Numbered from the stretch's first letter, positions 12,201-27,200 are shown. The stretch: 64,000 bases of DNA from Herbidospora cretacea (GCF_001570605.1 NZ_BBXG01000001.1:186001-250000); one strand, 5' to 3'. Notes: generated by a model not told the origin, from the sequence alone. Numbers and translations: made by a program.

Positions 12201-15200
12201 GGGTCGTCTCCTTCGCCGCGCTGGACGACTCCCGCGAGCCCGGCCACCCCTCGACGCCCACGGCGTTCGCCGCGAACCTGCGGCTCGTGCAGGACCTCGG
12301 GGCGGCCGGGATCGACGCCCCGCTGTGGTGCGTCACCCGGGGCGGCGCGCCGGAGCAGGCGCTCGTCTGGGCCTTCGGCCGGGTCGTCGCCCAGGAGCAC
12401 CTCCAGCGCTGGGGCGGCGTCGTCGAGATCCCCGGGACCTTCGACGACCGGGCCGCCGGACGGCTCGCCTCCGTGCTCGCCCAGTCGGCCGAGCAGGAAC
12501 TCGTCATCCGGGACACCGGGATCGCGGCCCGCCGCCTGACCCGGGCGCCCGCCGCGCGGCGCGACCTGCCGGTGGCGATGCCCTCCGGCACGGTGCTCAT
12601 CACCGGCGGCACGGGCGCGCTCGGCGCGAAGGTGGCCCGCTGGTTCCACGAGCGCGGGGCCACCGACCTGCTGCTGGTCAGCCGTTCGGGGCCCGCCGCG
12701 CCGGGGGCCGCCGAACTGGCCGACGAGCTCGGCGCGACCGTCGTGGCCTGCGACGTCTCCGACCGCGACCAGCTCGCCGCGCTGCTGGCCGAGCATCCGG
12801 TGACCGGCGTCGTGCACACCGCCGCGATCCTCGACGACGCCGTCGTCGACGAGCTCACCCTCGACCAGGTCGACCGGGTGCTGCGGGTCAAGGCCGACTC
12901 CGCCGTCAACCTGCACGAACTCGCCGGCGACGTCGAGTTCTTCGTGCTCTTCTCCTCCTTCGCCGGGTCGTTCGGCGTCGCCGGGCAGGGCAACTACGCC
13001 CCCGGCAACGCCTTCCTCGACGCCCTCGCCCTGCACCGCCGCTCCCTCGGGCTCAAGGCCACCTCGATCGGCTGGGGCCACTGGGGCGGCGGCGGCATGG
13101 CCGACCACGGCGTGGTCGAGGAGCAGATGAAGCGCCGCGGGGCCAAGCCGCTCGACCCCGACGCGGCCCTCACGATCCTCGGCCAGGCCCTCGACGCCGA
13201 CGAGACGTTCCTCGCAGTCGCCGACATCGACTGGGACGGCCTCACCCACATCTTCCGTTCGGCCCGGCCCATCCCCGCGCTCACCGACCTGCCCGAGATG
13301 CGGCGCATCCTCGCCGCCGCCCCCGAGGCTGCCGGGGAGGACGACGCCGTCTCCGTGCTGCGCGGGCTCCCGGCGGCCGAGGCCGGGCGGCGGCTGCTCG
13401 ACCTGGTCCGCACCCACGTCGCCGGGGTGCTCGGGCACACCGGCCGGGACGCGGTGGCGGCCGACCGGGCGTTCAAGGAGCTCGGCTTCGACTCCCTCAC
13501 CGCCGTCGAGCTGCGCAACCGGCTCGGCGCGGCCACCGGGCTGCGGCTGGCGTCCACGCTGGTCTTCGACTACCCGACCCCGGCGGCACTGGCCCGGCAC
13601 CTGACCGACGAGCTGGTCGGCGGCGAGACCGTCCAGGAGAGCGCCCCGATCAGCGCCGCCGGCGGCGACCCCATCGCGATCGTCGGCATGAGCTGCCGGT
13701 TCCCCGGCGGCGTGTGGTCGCCCGAGGACCTGTGGCGGCTGCTCGCCGACGGCGGCGACGCCATCGGCCCCTTCCCGGACGACCGGGGCTGGGACCTCGC
13801 CGCCCTCGCCGGGACCTCGCACGCCCTCGAAGGCGGTTTCCTCGACGGGGCGGCCGAGTTCGACGCGGCGTTCTTCGGGATCTCGCCGCGTGAGGCGCTG
13901 GCGATGGACCCGCAGCAGCGTCTCCTGCTGGAGACGTCGTGGGAGGCGCTGGAGCGGGCCGGGATCGACCCGCTGTCGCTGAAGGGGTCGGCCACCGGCG
14001 TCTTCGCCGGGACCAACGGCCAGGACTACGTCAACCTGCTGCTCGACGGGCCCGAGGCCGACGGGGGCTACGTCGGCACCGGCAACACCGCGTCGGTCCT
14101 GTCGGGACGCGTCTCCTACAGCCTCGGGCTGGAGGGCCCGGCCGTCACGGTCGACACCGCCTGTTCGTCGTCGCTGGTGGCGCTGCACATGGCCGCGCAG
14201 GCGCTGCGCCAGGGCGAGTGCTCCCTGGCGCTGGCCGGCGGCGTGACCGTGATGGCCACGCCCGGCCTGTTCCTGGAGTTCTCCCGCCAGCGCGGGCTGG
14301 CCGCCGACGGGCGCTCGAAGGCGTTCGCGGCCCAGGCCGACGGCGCGGGGTTCTCCGACGGCATCGGCATGCTGGTGCTGGAGCGGCTCTCCGACGCCCG
14401 CGCCAACGGCCATGAGGTGCTCGCGATCGTCCGGGGTTCGGCCGTCAATCAGGACGGCGCGTCCAACGGCCTCACCGCGCCCAACGGGCCGTCGCAGCAG
14501 CGCGTCATCCGCCAGGCGCTCGCCTCCGCCGGACTGGCCGCCGGGCAGGTCGACGTCGTCGAGGCGCACGGCACCGGCACCGCCCTGGGCGACCCGATCG
14601 AGGCGCAGGCCCTCATCGCCGCCTACGGGCCCGGCCGCGACCGCCCGCTGTGGCTCGGCTCGGTCAAGTCGAACATCGGCCACACCCAGGCGGCGGCCGG
14701 CGTGGCCGGGGTGATCAAGATGGTGCTGGCCATGCGGCACGGCCTCATCCCGCCGACCCTCCACGTCGACGCCCCCACTCCCCACGTCGACTGGTCGGCC
14801 GCGCCCGTCGAACTGCTCACCGAGACGACCGCCTGGCCCGAGACGGGCGAGCCGCGCCGCGCGGGCGTCTCGTCGTTCGGCATCTCGGGCACCAACGCCC
14901 ACACGATCATCGAGCAGGCCCCTCCCTCGGAGCCCGTCGCGGCCCCCGCTTTCGACGGCCCCATGGCGTGGACCGTCTCCGGTTCGACCGAGACCTCCCT
15001 GCGCGAGCAGGCCGCCCGGGTGGCCGCCGCGCTGGGCGAAGGTCAGCCGGTCGCCGCCGCCCGCGCGCTGGCCACCACCCGCGCCGCCCTCCCCGAGCGC
15101 GCCGTCGTCGTCGGGGCCACCGAGGAGGAGCTCCGCGCCGGGCTGGCCGCCGTCGCGACCGGCAGCGCCGCACCCTCCGTCCTCTCCGGTACGGCCACCG

Positions 15201-18200
15201 CCGGCCGCACGGCCTTCCTCTTCACCGGTCAGGGCGCCCAGCGGGCGGGGATGGGCCGCGAGCTGCACGCGGCGTTCCCGGCGTTCGCCGAGGCCTTCGA
15301 CACGGTCTGCGCCCAGCTCGACACCGGTTCGGGCCTGGCCGCTGCCATTGCGTCCGGCGAGCGGCTGGACGAGACCGAGATCACCCAGCCCGCGCTGTTC
15401 GCCTTCGAGGTCGCCCTCTACCGGCTGGCGGAGTCGTGGGGCCTGCGGGCCGACTTCCTGGCCGGGCACTCCATCGGTGAGATCGCCGCCGCGCACGTCG
15501 CCGGGGTGCTGTCCCTGGAGGACGCGTGCACGCTGGTCAAGGCGCGGGGTGCGCTGATGCAGGCGCTTCCGGCTGGTGGGGCGATGGTCGCCATACAGGC
15601 CGCGTCGGGCGAAATTTCGGGAAATGTCGACATCGCTGCCGTCAACGGGCCGCAGGCGGTCGTCATCTCCGGGCCGGAGACCGATGTCGAGGCCGAGGCC
15701 GCGCGGTTCACCGAGATGGGGCGCAAGACCAAGCGTCTGGCGGTGTCCCATGCTTTCCACTCCTCGCTGATGGAGCCGATGCTGGCGGACTTCCGTCACG
15801 TCGTGGAGGGGCTGACGTTCCACCAGCCCCGAATTCCGATCGTCTCGGGTGAGCTCGCCGACGTCGCTTCGCCTGACTACTGGGTGCGCCATGTCCGTGA
15901 CGCGGTCCGGTTCGCCGAAGGCATCGCCTGGCTGGAGGCCGAAGGGGTCACCCGGTTCGTCGAGATCGGTCCCGAGGCGGTGCTGACCGCGATGGGGCAG
16001 GAGTGCGTCGAGGGCGTCCACGAGTGGATCCCGCTGGTGCGCGACGGGCGGGAGGCCCGCGCGGCCGTCGAAGGGCTCGCCCGGCTGCACGTCTCCGGCG
16101 CGCCGGTCGACTGGGCCGCCGTCTATCCGGCGGGGCCCCGGGTCGAGCTGCCCACCTACGCTTTCGAGCGCCGCCGCTACTGGCCCGCTCCGACGGTGCG
16201 CGCGGGTGACGTCCACGGACTGGGCCTGGCCGCCGCCGAGCACCCGCTGCTGGGCGCGGCCGTCGCGCTCGCCGGGGGCGGGACCGTGTTCACCGGCCGC
16301 CTGTCGGCGCAGACGCAGCCCTGGCTGGCCGACCACGTCATCCACGGCCGGATCCTGCTGCCCGGCACCGCGTTCGTGGAGCTCGCGATCCGGGCGGGCG
16401 ACCAGGCGGGGTTCGGGGTGCTCGACGAGCTCACCCTCGAAGCGCCGCTGATCCTGCCCGAGCGCGGCGGGGTGGCCGTCCAGGTGACCGTGACCGGTTC
16501 CGAGGTGGCGGTCTTCTCCCGGGGCGACGACACGGCCGAGTGGACCCGCCACGCGGTGGGTGTCCTGTCCGCCGGGGTGGCCGGGCCGCGGGCCGAGAGC
16601 AGGCCCGACGCCGATCCGGTCGACATCACCTCCCTGTACGAGGACGCCGCCGCCGTCGGGCTCGGCTACGGCCCGGCCTTCCAGGGGCTCACCGCCGCCT
16701 GGCGGGCGGGCGACGACGTCTGGGCCGAGGTCGCGCTGCCCGACGACGTCGACGTGAGGGGCTTCGGGCTGCATCCGGCGCTGCTCGACGCGACCCTGCA
16801 CGCCATCGGCCTGGGCGGGTTCGTCCGCGACCCGTCCCGGGGGCACCTGCCGTTCTCCTGGAACGACGTCGCCCTGCACGCGACCGGGGCCCGCGCCCTG
16901 CGGGTGCGGATCTCCCCGGCGGGCGCCGACGCCGTCTCCCTCCACGTCACCGACCTCGACGGCGGACCGGTCGCGAGCGTCGGCGCGCTGATGCTCCGCC
17001 CGGTCACGGCCGAGCAGATCGGCGGCACGACGCTCGCGGGCAGCCTGTTCGGCGTCGACTGGGCCGAGGTGGCCGTCACCGAGGACACCGAGGCGTCCAC
17101 CGCCCGCGTCGGCACCCCGCACGAGGCGCTCGCGCTCATCCACGACTGGCTGCCCCGCACGGGCACCCTCGCCCTGCTGACCGACGGCGCGGAGACCGAT
17201 CCCGACCAGGCCGCGGCCTGGGGGCTGGTGCGCTCGGCGCTGGCCGAGAACCCGGGCCGGTTCGCCCTGGTCGACAGCCCGGTCGAGGTCCCGGTGCCGA
17301 AGGACGAGCCGCAGGTGGTCGTCCGGGACGGAAAGGTCCTCGCGCCCCGGCTGGTCCCGGTGGCCGCGCCGAGGGCGGACGTGGTCCTGCCCGAGGGCGT
17401 CATCGTGATCACCGGTGGTTCGGGCGCGCTGGCGGGCCTGGTCGCCCGGCATCTCGTCGACGTCCACGGGGCCGATGACCTGCTGCTGGTCTCCCGCAGC
17501 GGGCGGGGGCCCGACGGGCCCGGCGTGCGGACCGCCGCCTGCGACGTCACCGACAGGGACGCTCTCGCGGCGCTGCTCGCCGGGGAGAACGTCGCCGGGG
17601 TGATCCACGCGGCGGGGGTGCTCGACGACGGGCTCGTGTCCGCGCTCACCCCCGAACGGCTCGACGCCGTCCTGGCCGCCAAGGTCACCGCCGCCCGGCA
17701 TCTCGACGAGCTGCTGCCCGGCGTGCCGCTGTTCGTGCTGTTCTCCTCGGTCGCCGGGGTGCTCGGCGCGGCCGGGCAGGGCAACTACGCCGCCGCCAAC
17801 GCCGCCCTCGACGCGCTGGCCGCCCGCCGCCGCGACCAGGGCCGCCACGCGGTCTCGCTGGCCTGGGGCATGTGGGACCACGGCATGGTCGCCGCCCTGG
17901 ACGAGGCCGGCCGGGCCCGCATCGCCCGCAACGGCGTCGCCCCGATGGCCGCCGGGCAAGCCCTGGCCCTGTTCGACGCCGCCCTGGTCAGCGACCGGGC
18001 GCTGCTGGTCCCGGCCCGGCTCGACGCGAAGCTGCTGCACGCCGCCGGGGGAGTGCCCGGCGCGCTGTTCTCCGGTCTGGTGCGCCCCGCGCGCCGCCAG
18101 GTCGTCGAGACGCCGTCGGCCGACGACCTGCTCGGGCTCGTCCGCGCCCAGGTCGCCCTCGTGCTCGGCCACCGCGACGGCGGCGAGATCCCGCCCGACC

Positions 18201-21200
18201 GGGCCTTCTCCGACCTCGGGTTCGACTCGCTGACCGCCGTCGAGCTGCGCAACCGGCTGGCGGCCGCCGCCGGGATCCGGCTCCCGGCCACCCTCGTCTT
18301 CGACTATCCGACGCCCGCCGCCCTGGCCGCCCACCTGGAGGAGAAGCTCTCCGGCACCCGGAAGCGGGTCGAGACGCGGGCGGTCGACGGCACCGACGAG
18401 CCGATCGCCATCGTCGGCATGAGCTGCCGCTACCCCGGCGGGGTCCGGTCGCCCGAGGACCTGTGGCGGATGGTCGCCGAGGGCCGCGACGGCATCACCG
18501 ACTTCCCCGTCAATCGAGGCTGGGACGTGGACGCGCTCTACGACCCCGACCCCGGGGTGGCCGGGAGGACGTACACGAAGAAGGGCGGTTTCCTGCACGA
18601 CGCCGCCGGGTTCGACGCGGCCTTCTTCGGCGTCTCCCCGCGCGAGGCGCTGGCCATGGACCCGCAGCAGCGGCTGCTGCTGGAGGCCTCGTGGGAGGCG
18701 TTCGAGCGGGCCGGGATCGACCCGGCGACCCTCAAGGGCTCCTCCACCGGCGTGTACGCCGGGATCATGTACCACGACTACGCCTCCCGGCTGCCCGCCC
18801 TCCCCGAAGGGGTGGAGGGGTATCTCGGCACCGGCAACTCGGGCAGCGTGGCGTCGGGGCGGATCGCGTACACCTTCGGGCTCGAAGGGCCCGCGGTCAC
18901 CGTCGACACGGCGTGCTCGTCGTCGCTGGTGGCGCTGCACCTGGCCGTCCAGGCGATCAGGCGCGGCGAGTGCACGATGGCGCTGGCGGGCGGCGTGACC
19001 GTGATGGCCACCCCGTCCACGTTCGTGGACTTCTCGCGGCAGAAGGGCCTGGCGGCCGACGGACGGTGCAAGTCGTTCGCGGCCGGGGCCGACGGCACCG
19101 GCTGGTCCGAGGGCGTCGGCATGCTGCTCGTCGAGCGGCTGTCGGACGCGGTCAGGAACGGCCACGAGGTGCTCGCCGTCGTGCGCGGCTCGGCGGTCAA
19201 CCAGGACGGCGCGTCCAACGGCCTCACCGCACCCAACGGGCCGTCGCAGCAGCGGGTGCTCCGGCAGGCCCTCGCCGGGGCCGGGCTGCGGCCCGACCAG
19301 GTCGACGCCGTCGAGGCCCACGGCACCGGCACCGTGCTCGGCGACCCCATCGAGGCGCAGGCCCTCATCGAGGTCTACGGCGGCGAACGCGCCCATCCGC
19401 TGCGGCTCGGCTCGGTCAAGTCGAACCTCGGCCACACCCAGGCCGCCGCCGGAGCCGCCGGGATCATCAAGATGGTCATGGCCATGCGCCACGGCGTCCT
19501 GCCCAGGACTTTGCACGTCGACGAGCCCTCACCCCACGTCGACTGGACGGCCGGGGCCGTCGAACTGCTCACCGAGTCGACCCCCTGGCCCGAGACGGGA
19601 GAGCCGCGCCGCGCGGCCGTCTCGTCGTTCGGCATCGGCGGCACCAACGCCCACACGATCATCGAGCAGGCCCCCGAGACCACCGCCGTCTCCGCACCCG
19701 GCACCCCCCTGCTCCTCTCGGCCAAGACCCCCGAGGCGCTCCGCGCCCAGGCCGCCCGGCTCGGCGGCGTGCTCGACGGGGAGGCCGACCTGGCCGACGT
19801 CGCGCACACCCTCACCACCCGCCCGCTGCTCGCCGAACGCGCCGTCGTCACCGCCCTCGACCCGGCCGAGGCCCGCGCCGCCCTCGCCGCCCTGGCTCAG
19901 GGCGAGGAGCACGTCGACCTCGTCACCGGCACGGCGGGCCACCCGAAGGTCGCCTTCCTCTTCACCGGCCAGGGTTCTCAGCGCGCCGGGATGGGCCGCG
20001 AGCTCTACGACGCCTTCCCCGTCTTCGCGGAGGCTTTCGACCAGGTCCGCGCCCGCCTCACGGCAGCGGCCGCGACATCGGACGGGGCCGGGTTCCGGAG
20101 ATCGGGTCAGACCGGTGGGGCCACCACGGGTCACGGCACCGTCGACTCGCCGGACACCGACTCGACTGGCGCGGGTCACGGCCTTGGTGGAGCGGCGGAC
20201 GCGGGTTCGATCGGCGCGGGTGGCCCCGTCGATGTGCTGGACGCCGTGTCGACCGCTGCGGGGCTCGGTGAGACGGGGGTCGCGCAGCCGGCGATCTTCG
20301 CGTTCGAGGTGGCGCTGTTCCGGCTGCTGGAGTCGTTCGGGGTCCGGCCGGACCACCTGGCCGGGCACTCCGTCGGTGAGATCGCCGCCGCTCATGTGGC
20401 GGGGGTTCTCTCCCTGGAAGACGCCTGCGCGCTGGTGAACGCGCGGGCCTCGTTGATGCAGGCGCTTCCGGCCGGTGGGGCGATGGCCGCCGTCGAGGCC
20501 GCGTCTCACGAAATCTCGCCTGACGTGGACATCGCCGCCATCAACGGGCCGCAGGCAGTGGTCATCGCGGGGGCGGAGGCCGCCGTGGCGGCCGAGGCCG
20601 CGCGCCTCGCCGCGCTGGGGCGCAGGACCAAGCGGCTCGTCGCGAGTCACGCCTTCCACTCGCGGCTGATGGACCCGATGCTCGACGACTTCCGGCAGGT
20701 CGTCGAAGGGCTCACGTTCCACGAGCCGGAGATCCCGATCGTCTCCGGGCCCGGCCTCGCCGGCGTGACCGACCCCGGCTACTGGGTGCGGCACGTCCGC
20801 GGCACCGTGCGCTTCGCCGAGACCGCCGACTGGCTGCGGGACGCGGGGGTGACCACGTTCGTCGAGGTCGGGCCCGACGCGGTGCTGGCCGCGCTGGTGC
20901 CCGGAGGGGTGCCCACCGCGCGGAGGGGACGGCCCGAGCGGGACGTCCTGGTCGGTGCGCTGGCCCGGCTGCACACCGCCGGCGTCCCGGTCGCCTGGCC
21001 CTCGGCCGGACGCCGCGTCGCGCTCCCGCCCTACCCGTTCGAGCACGAGTCCTACTGGCTGGAGGCCCCGGCGGGCGGCGGCGACGTCACCGCCGCCGGG
21101 CTCGGCGCGCCCGGCCACCCGCTGCTCGGCGCGTCGGTGGCCGTCGCCGACGGCGGCCTGATCCTCACCGGGCGTCTGTCGACGCGCCTGCACCCGTGGC

Positions 21201-24200
21201 TGGCCGACCACACGGTCGGCGGGGAGGTCGTGGTGCCCGGCGCGGCCCTCGCCGAACTGGCGCTGCACGCCGCCGCCCACGTCGGCTGCGCGCTCGTCGA
21301 GGAGCTGACCCTGGAGACGCCGCTGTACCTGCGGGGCGCGGCGCAGGTGCAGGTCGCGGTCTCCGAGCGCAACACGGTGACCGTGCACTCCCGGACCTCC
21401 GACGACGACCCGTGGACGCGCCACGCCACCGGCCTGCTGGCCGCCGAGGCCCCCCACGGCACCCCGATCGGCGTCTGGCCGCCCGAGGGGGCCGAGCCGA
21501 TCGACGTCGACGACCTCTACGCGCGGATGTCGCGCGGCGGCCTCGACTACGGCCCGGCCTTCCGGGGCGTCACCGCCGCCTGGTCGCGCGACGGCGACGT
21601 CTACACCGAGGTCGCCCTCCCGGCGGGTGACGGCTACGCGCTCCACCCGGCCCTGTTCGACGCCGCCCTGCACGGCGTCGCCCTCTTCGACGACCTCGCC
21701 GGCCTGCCGTTCTCCTGGTCGAACGTGTCGATCCACACGGCGGGCGCGCGTTCTCTGCGGGTACGTCTCACCCGCGCCGAGGGCGACACGATCGGCCTGA
21801 CCCTGTGGGACCAGGACGGCCGCCCGGTCGCGACCGTGGGGTCGCTCACGCTGCGCGCGCTCACCCACCGCCCGGTCGACTCCCTCTACAAGCTGACCTG
21901 GACGCCGGTCACCGGCGAGACCGCCGACGCCGACCACGTGACGGTGGGGTCCGCCCGGGAGGCGCTGGCGGTCGTACAGGAACGACTGGCGCTCGGCACC
22001 ACGGCCGCGCTCGCGGTGCACAGCGCCGACGCCGCCGTCTGGGGGCTGGTGCGGTCGGCCGAGACCGAGAACCCGGGGCGGTTCGTCCTGGTCGACGGCG
22101 ACGGGCCGATCCCGGCCGGGGAGCCGCAGATCTCCTTCCGCGACGGCGTCGCGCACGCGCCCCGGCTGGTCCGGGCCTCCGTCCCGGCAGGGGAGTTCAC
22201 CGTGGGCGACGGGCCGGTGCTCGTCACCGGCGGGACCGGCGCGCTCGGCCGGATCGTCGCCCGGCACCTGGCCGAGCGGTACGGCGTCCGGGAGCTGATC
22301 CTCCTCTCCCGGTCGGGCGGCGCCGTGGACCTCGGGGTCGACGCCGACGTCACGGTCGTCGCCTGCGACGTCGCCGACCGCGACGCGCTGACCGCCGCCC
22401 TGGCCATGGTCCTGGCGGGCAGGCGGCTCGCCGGGGTCGTCCACGCGGCCGGGATCCTCGACGACGGAGTGGTCGAGCAGCTCGACGGCGAGCGGCTGGC
22501 GCGGGTCATGCGCCCCAAGGCCGACGCCGCGCGCCATCTCGCCGACCTCGCCGGCGACGGGTTCCTGGTGCTGTTCTCCTCGATCGCCGGGGTGCTCGGC
22601 GCGGCCGGGCAGGGCAACTACGCCGCCGCCAACGCCGCCCTCGACGCCCTCGCCGAAGAGCGCCGCGCGGCCGGACGGCACGCCGTCTCCCTGGCCTGGG
22701 GGCTGTGGGAGTCCGGCATGGCCGGCACGCTGACCGCCGACGACCGCGAGCGCATCGCCCGCGCCGGCATCGCGCCGCTCACCGACGACGAGGCGCTCGC
22801 CCTGTTCGACGCCGGGATCGCCTCCGGCGAGGCGGTGCTCGTCCCGGCCAGGCTCGACCCGGCCGCGCTGGCCGCCGGGGGAGGGGTGGCCGGGGCGCTG
22901 CTCCGGAGCCTGGTCCGGCCGCGCCGCGCGACCGGGAACGCGCTCGTCAGGCTGCCCGCCGACGAGGCCGAGGCGGAGAAGGAACTGCTCGCCCTGGTCC
23001 GGGCCCAGGTCGCGCTGGTGCTCGGGCACCGGGACGCGGCCGTCGTCCGGGTCGACCAGGCGTTCGGGGAGCTCGGGTTCGACTCGCTGACCGCCGTCGA
23101 ACTGCGGAACCGGCTCAATGCGGCGACCGGGCTGCGCCTCCCCGCCACGCTCGTCTTCGACTATCCGACGGCCGAGCTGCTGGCGGCGTACCTGAAGAAG
23201 CAGTTGCTCGGCGAATCACGGCCGCGCGCCCGCGCGAAGGTCGACGCGGCGGCCGACGAGCCGATCGCGATCGTCGGCATGGCCTGCCGCTACCCCGGCG
23301 GGGTCGCCTCCCCCGAGGACCTGTGGCGGCTGGTCGGCGAGGGCCGCGACGGCATCACCGAGTTCCCCGCCAACCGGGGCTGGGACGTCGACGGCCTGTA
23401 CGACCCCGACCCCGGCAAGGCCGGCAAGAGCTACACCCGCCACGGCGGCTTCCTGCACGACGCGGCCGACTTCGACGCGGCGTTCTTCGGCATCTCACCC
23501 CGCGAGGCGCTGGCCATGGACCCGCAGCAGCGACTGCTGCTGGAGACCTCCTGGGAGGCGTTCGAGCGGGCCGGGATCGACCCGCGCGCGGTGCGCGGCT
23601 CCCGGACCGGCGTGTTCACCGGCGTGATGTACCACGACTACGCCTCCCGGCTGTCGGCGCTGCCCGACGGCAGCGAGGGCTACCTCGGCACCGGCAACGC
23701 GGCCAGCGTCGTCTCCGGCCGCCTCTCCTACGTCTTCGGGCTGGAGGGCCCGGCCGTCACCGTCGACACCGCGTGCTCGTCGTCGCTGGTCGCCCTGCAC
23801 TGGGCCGCCCAGGCGCTGCGCAGCGGCGAGTGCACGATGGCCCTGGCGGGAGGCGTGACCGTGATGGCCACCCCGACCGCGTTTCTCGACTTCAGCCGCC
23901 AGCGCGGGCTCTCGGCCGACGGCCGCTGCCGCTCCTTCGCGGCCGGGGCCGACGGGACGGGCTGGTCGGAGGGCGCCGGAATGCTGCTCGTCGAACGGCT
24001 CTCCGACGCCGTCAGGAACGGCCACCCGGTGCTCGCGGTGCTGCGCGGCTCGGCGGTCAACCAGGACGGCGCGTCCAACGGCCTCACCGCGCCCAACGGC
24101 CCCTCGCAGCAACGGGTGATCCTGGCCGCGCTGGAGAACGCCGGGCTGACCCCCGCCGACGTCGACGCCGTCGAGGCCCACGGCACCGGCACGACGCTCG

Positions 24201-27200
24201 GCGACCCCATCGAGGCCCAGGCCGTCATCGCCACCTACGGCCAGACCCGCGAACACCCCCTCCACCTCGGCTCGCTCAAGTCGAACATCGGCCACACCCA
24301 GGCGGCGGCGGGCGTCGGCGGCGTGATCAAGATGGTCATGGCCATGAAGCACGGCGTCCTGCCCGCGACCCTGCACGTGGACGAGCCCTCCCCGCACGTC
24401 GACTGGTCGGCCGGCCGGGTCGAGCTGCTGACCGAGGCGGTCGGCTGGCCGGAGACCGGGCGTCCCCGCCGGGCGGCCGTGTCGTCGTTCGGCTTCAGCG
24501 GCACCAACGCCCACGCCGTCATCGAGGAGCCCCCCGCGCCCGCCTCCGTGGCGGAGGCGGCGTCCCCCGACGTGCCGTGGCTGCTGTCCGCCCGCTCGCC
24601 CGAGGCGCTCCGCGCCCAGGCCGCCCGCCTGCGCGACCACCTGCCCGCCGACGCGTCCCCGGCCGGGATCGCCCACGCCCTGCTGACCACCCGCGCCCAC
24701 CACGAACACCGCGCCGCCGTCCCGGCCGGCCGCGCCGACCTGCTCGACGTCCTCGCCACGGGCGGCGAAGCGCCGGGCCTGGTCCGGGGGCGGGTGCGTC
24801 CCGACACGCGACTGGCCTTCCTGTTCACGGGCCAGGGGTCGCAGCGGCCGGGCATGGGCCGAGGTCTGTACGAGGCCTTCCCGGTGTTCGCGGAAGCATT
24901 CGACCTGGTCAGCGATCGCCTCGCGGTGATCGCGGCGGGATCCGGGAAAGCCGGGTCCTCTGACGCGGGCGGGTCCGGGCAAGCCGGGTTCGCCGACTCG
25001 GGTTACCGCCACATCGACGTGGTGGAGGCCGTTCTGACCGGGGCGGGCCTCGACGAGACCGGGGTGGCGCAGCCCGCGATCTTCGCGTTCGAGGTGGCGC
25101 TGTTCCGACTCCTGGAGTCGTTCGGGGTGCGGCCTGATGTGGTGGCGGGTCACTCCATCGGGGAGATCGCCGCTGCGCACTGCGCGGGCATTCTGTCCCT
25201 GGACGACGCCTGCACCTTGGTGAAGGCGCGGGCTTCGTTGATGCAGGCGCTTCCGGCCGGTGGGGCGATGGTCGCCATACAGGCCGCGCCGGGCGAAATT
25301 TCGAGAAATGTCGACATCGCCGCCGTCAACGGCCCTCGGTCCGTGGTCATCTCGGGACCTGAGGACGCCGTGCTCGCCGAGGCCGCGCGGTTCGCCACCA
25401 CCAAGCGCCTCAAGGTCTCGCACGCCTTCCACTCCCGCCTGATGGAGCCCATGCTCGACGCGTTCCGCCAGGTCTGCGAGGGGCTCACCTACAACGAGCC
25501 GGTCGTCCCGATCGAGGGCGGCCGGGACGCCGGTTACTGGGTCGACCACGTCAGGGACACCGTGCGGTTCCACGACACCGTCACCCGGCTCGCCGGGCAC
25601 GCGTTCGTCGAGGTCGGGCCGGACGCCGTGCTGACCGCCATGGCGGCCGACTGCCTCGACGAGCCGGGGCTGCTGGTGCCCACCGCGCGCCGCGACGGCG
25701 ACGAGGCCGAGGTCTTCCGGACCGCCCTGGCCACCCTGCACGTCCACGGTGTGGCCGTCTCCTGGCCCGCCGGCCCGTCGGCCCGCGTCGACCTGCCGAC
25801 CTACGCCTTCCAGCGGACCGCCTTCTGGCCCGCCGGGGGAGGGGAGGCAACCGCCCCCGGGTCCCACCCGCTGCTCGGCACGCCGATCGACCTCGCGGGC
25901 GGCGGCACCGTGACCGGCGGACGCCTGTCGCTCGCCGCCCACCCGTGGCTGGCCGACCACCTCGTCATGGGGCAGGCCGTGGTCCCGGGCGCGGCGCTGG
26001 TCGAGATGCTGCTCGACGACCTCGTGGAGGAGCTGACCATGGAGGCGCCATTGGTGGTGCCTCAGGCGGGAGCCGTACAGATCCAGATCACGAAGGAGGC
26101 GCCCGACGGCGACGGGCGGTGCGCGGTCGCGATCCACTCCCGCGACGGCGGCGACTGGACCCGGCACGCCACCGGCGTCGTCGCCCCGGCGGCCGACGGC
26201 ATCGGCGCCGACCTGACCTCCTGGCCGCCGCCCGGCGCGGAACGGGTCCCGATCGAGGGCGTGTACGACGGTCTCGCCGCCGCCGGGCTGGAATACGGCC
26301 CGGTCTTCCAGGGACTCCAGGCCGTCTGGCGGCGCGAGGACGAGCTGTTCGCCGAGGTCGCCCTCGACGGCGAGGCGGGCGGCTTCGGCCTCCACCCGGC
26401 CCTGCTCGACGCCGCCCTGCACACGATCGCCGTCACCGGCGGCCCGGCCCGCCTGCCGTTCTCCTGGACCGACGTCTCCCTGCACACCCGGGGCGTCACG
26501 GCGGCCAGGGTCCGCCTGGCGCGGACCGCCGACGACACCTACGCCATCGACCTGGCCGACGACACCGGACGGCCCGTCGTCTCCGTCGGCGCGCTGGCCC
26601 TGCGCCCGATCGCCGCCCCCGACGCCCTGTTCCAGGTCGACTGGGTTCCGGCCGGGCCCGCGCCCGCGCTGACGGCCGAGACGGTCCGCCCGGCCGACGC
26701 GCACGAGGCGCTCGCCGAGGTGCGGCGCTGGACGCTCACCGAGAACGACGGGCCGCTCGTGGTCGCCACCGAGGGCGCGTTCGCCGGGAACCTGGAGGCC
26801 GCCGCCGTCTGGGGGCTCGTCCGGGCCGCCGAGTCGGAGCACCCGGGCCGGTTCGTGCTGGTCGACGGCGACGGGCCGATCCCGGCCGGGGAGCCGCAGG
26901 TGGTCTTCCGCGACGGCGCGGCGTTCGTGCCCCGGCTCGCCCGCGCGACCGCCGCCCCCGGCCAGGTCTCCGGCCGGGTCCTCATCACCGGCGGCACGGG
27001 CGCGCTCGGCGCGGACCTGGCCCGCCACCTCGTCCGCAACCATGGTGTACGCGACCTCGTCCTGGTCTCCCGGACCGGCCACGCCCCCCACCTCCACAGC
27101 GAGCTGACCGCGCTGGGCGCGGCGGTGACGATCGCGGCCTGCGACGTCGCCGACCGGGCCGCGCTGGCCGACCTGCTGGCCCGCCACCCCGTCGACGGGG

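Noticed and set aside
20060-20227. The M5 AT insert as a mobile element or intein.
   Set aside because: It is only 168 bp, low-complexity and in frame, with no terminal repeats, splice-junction residues or endonuclease motifs.
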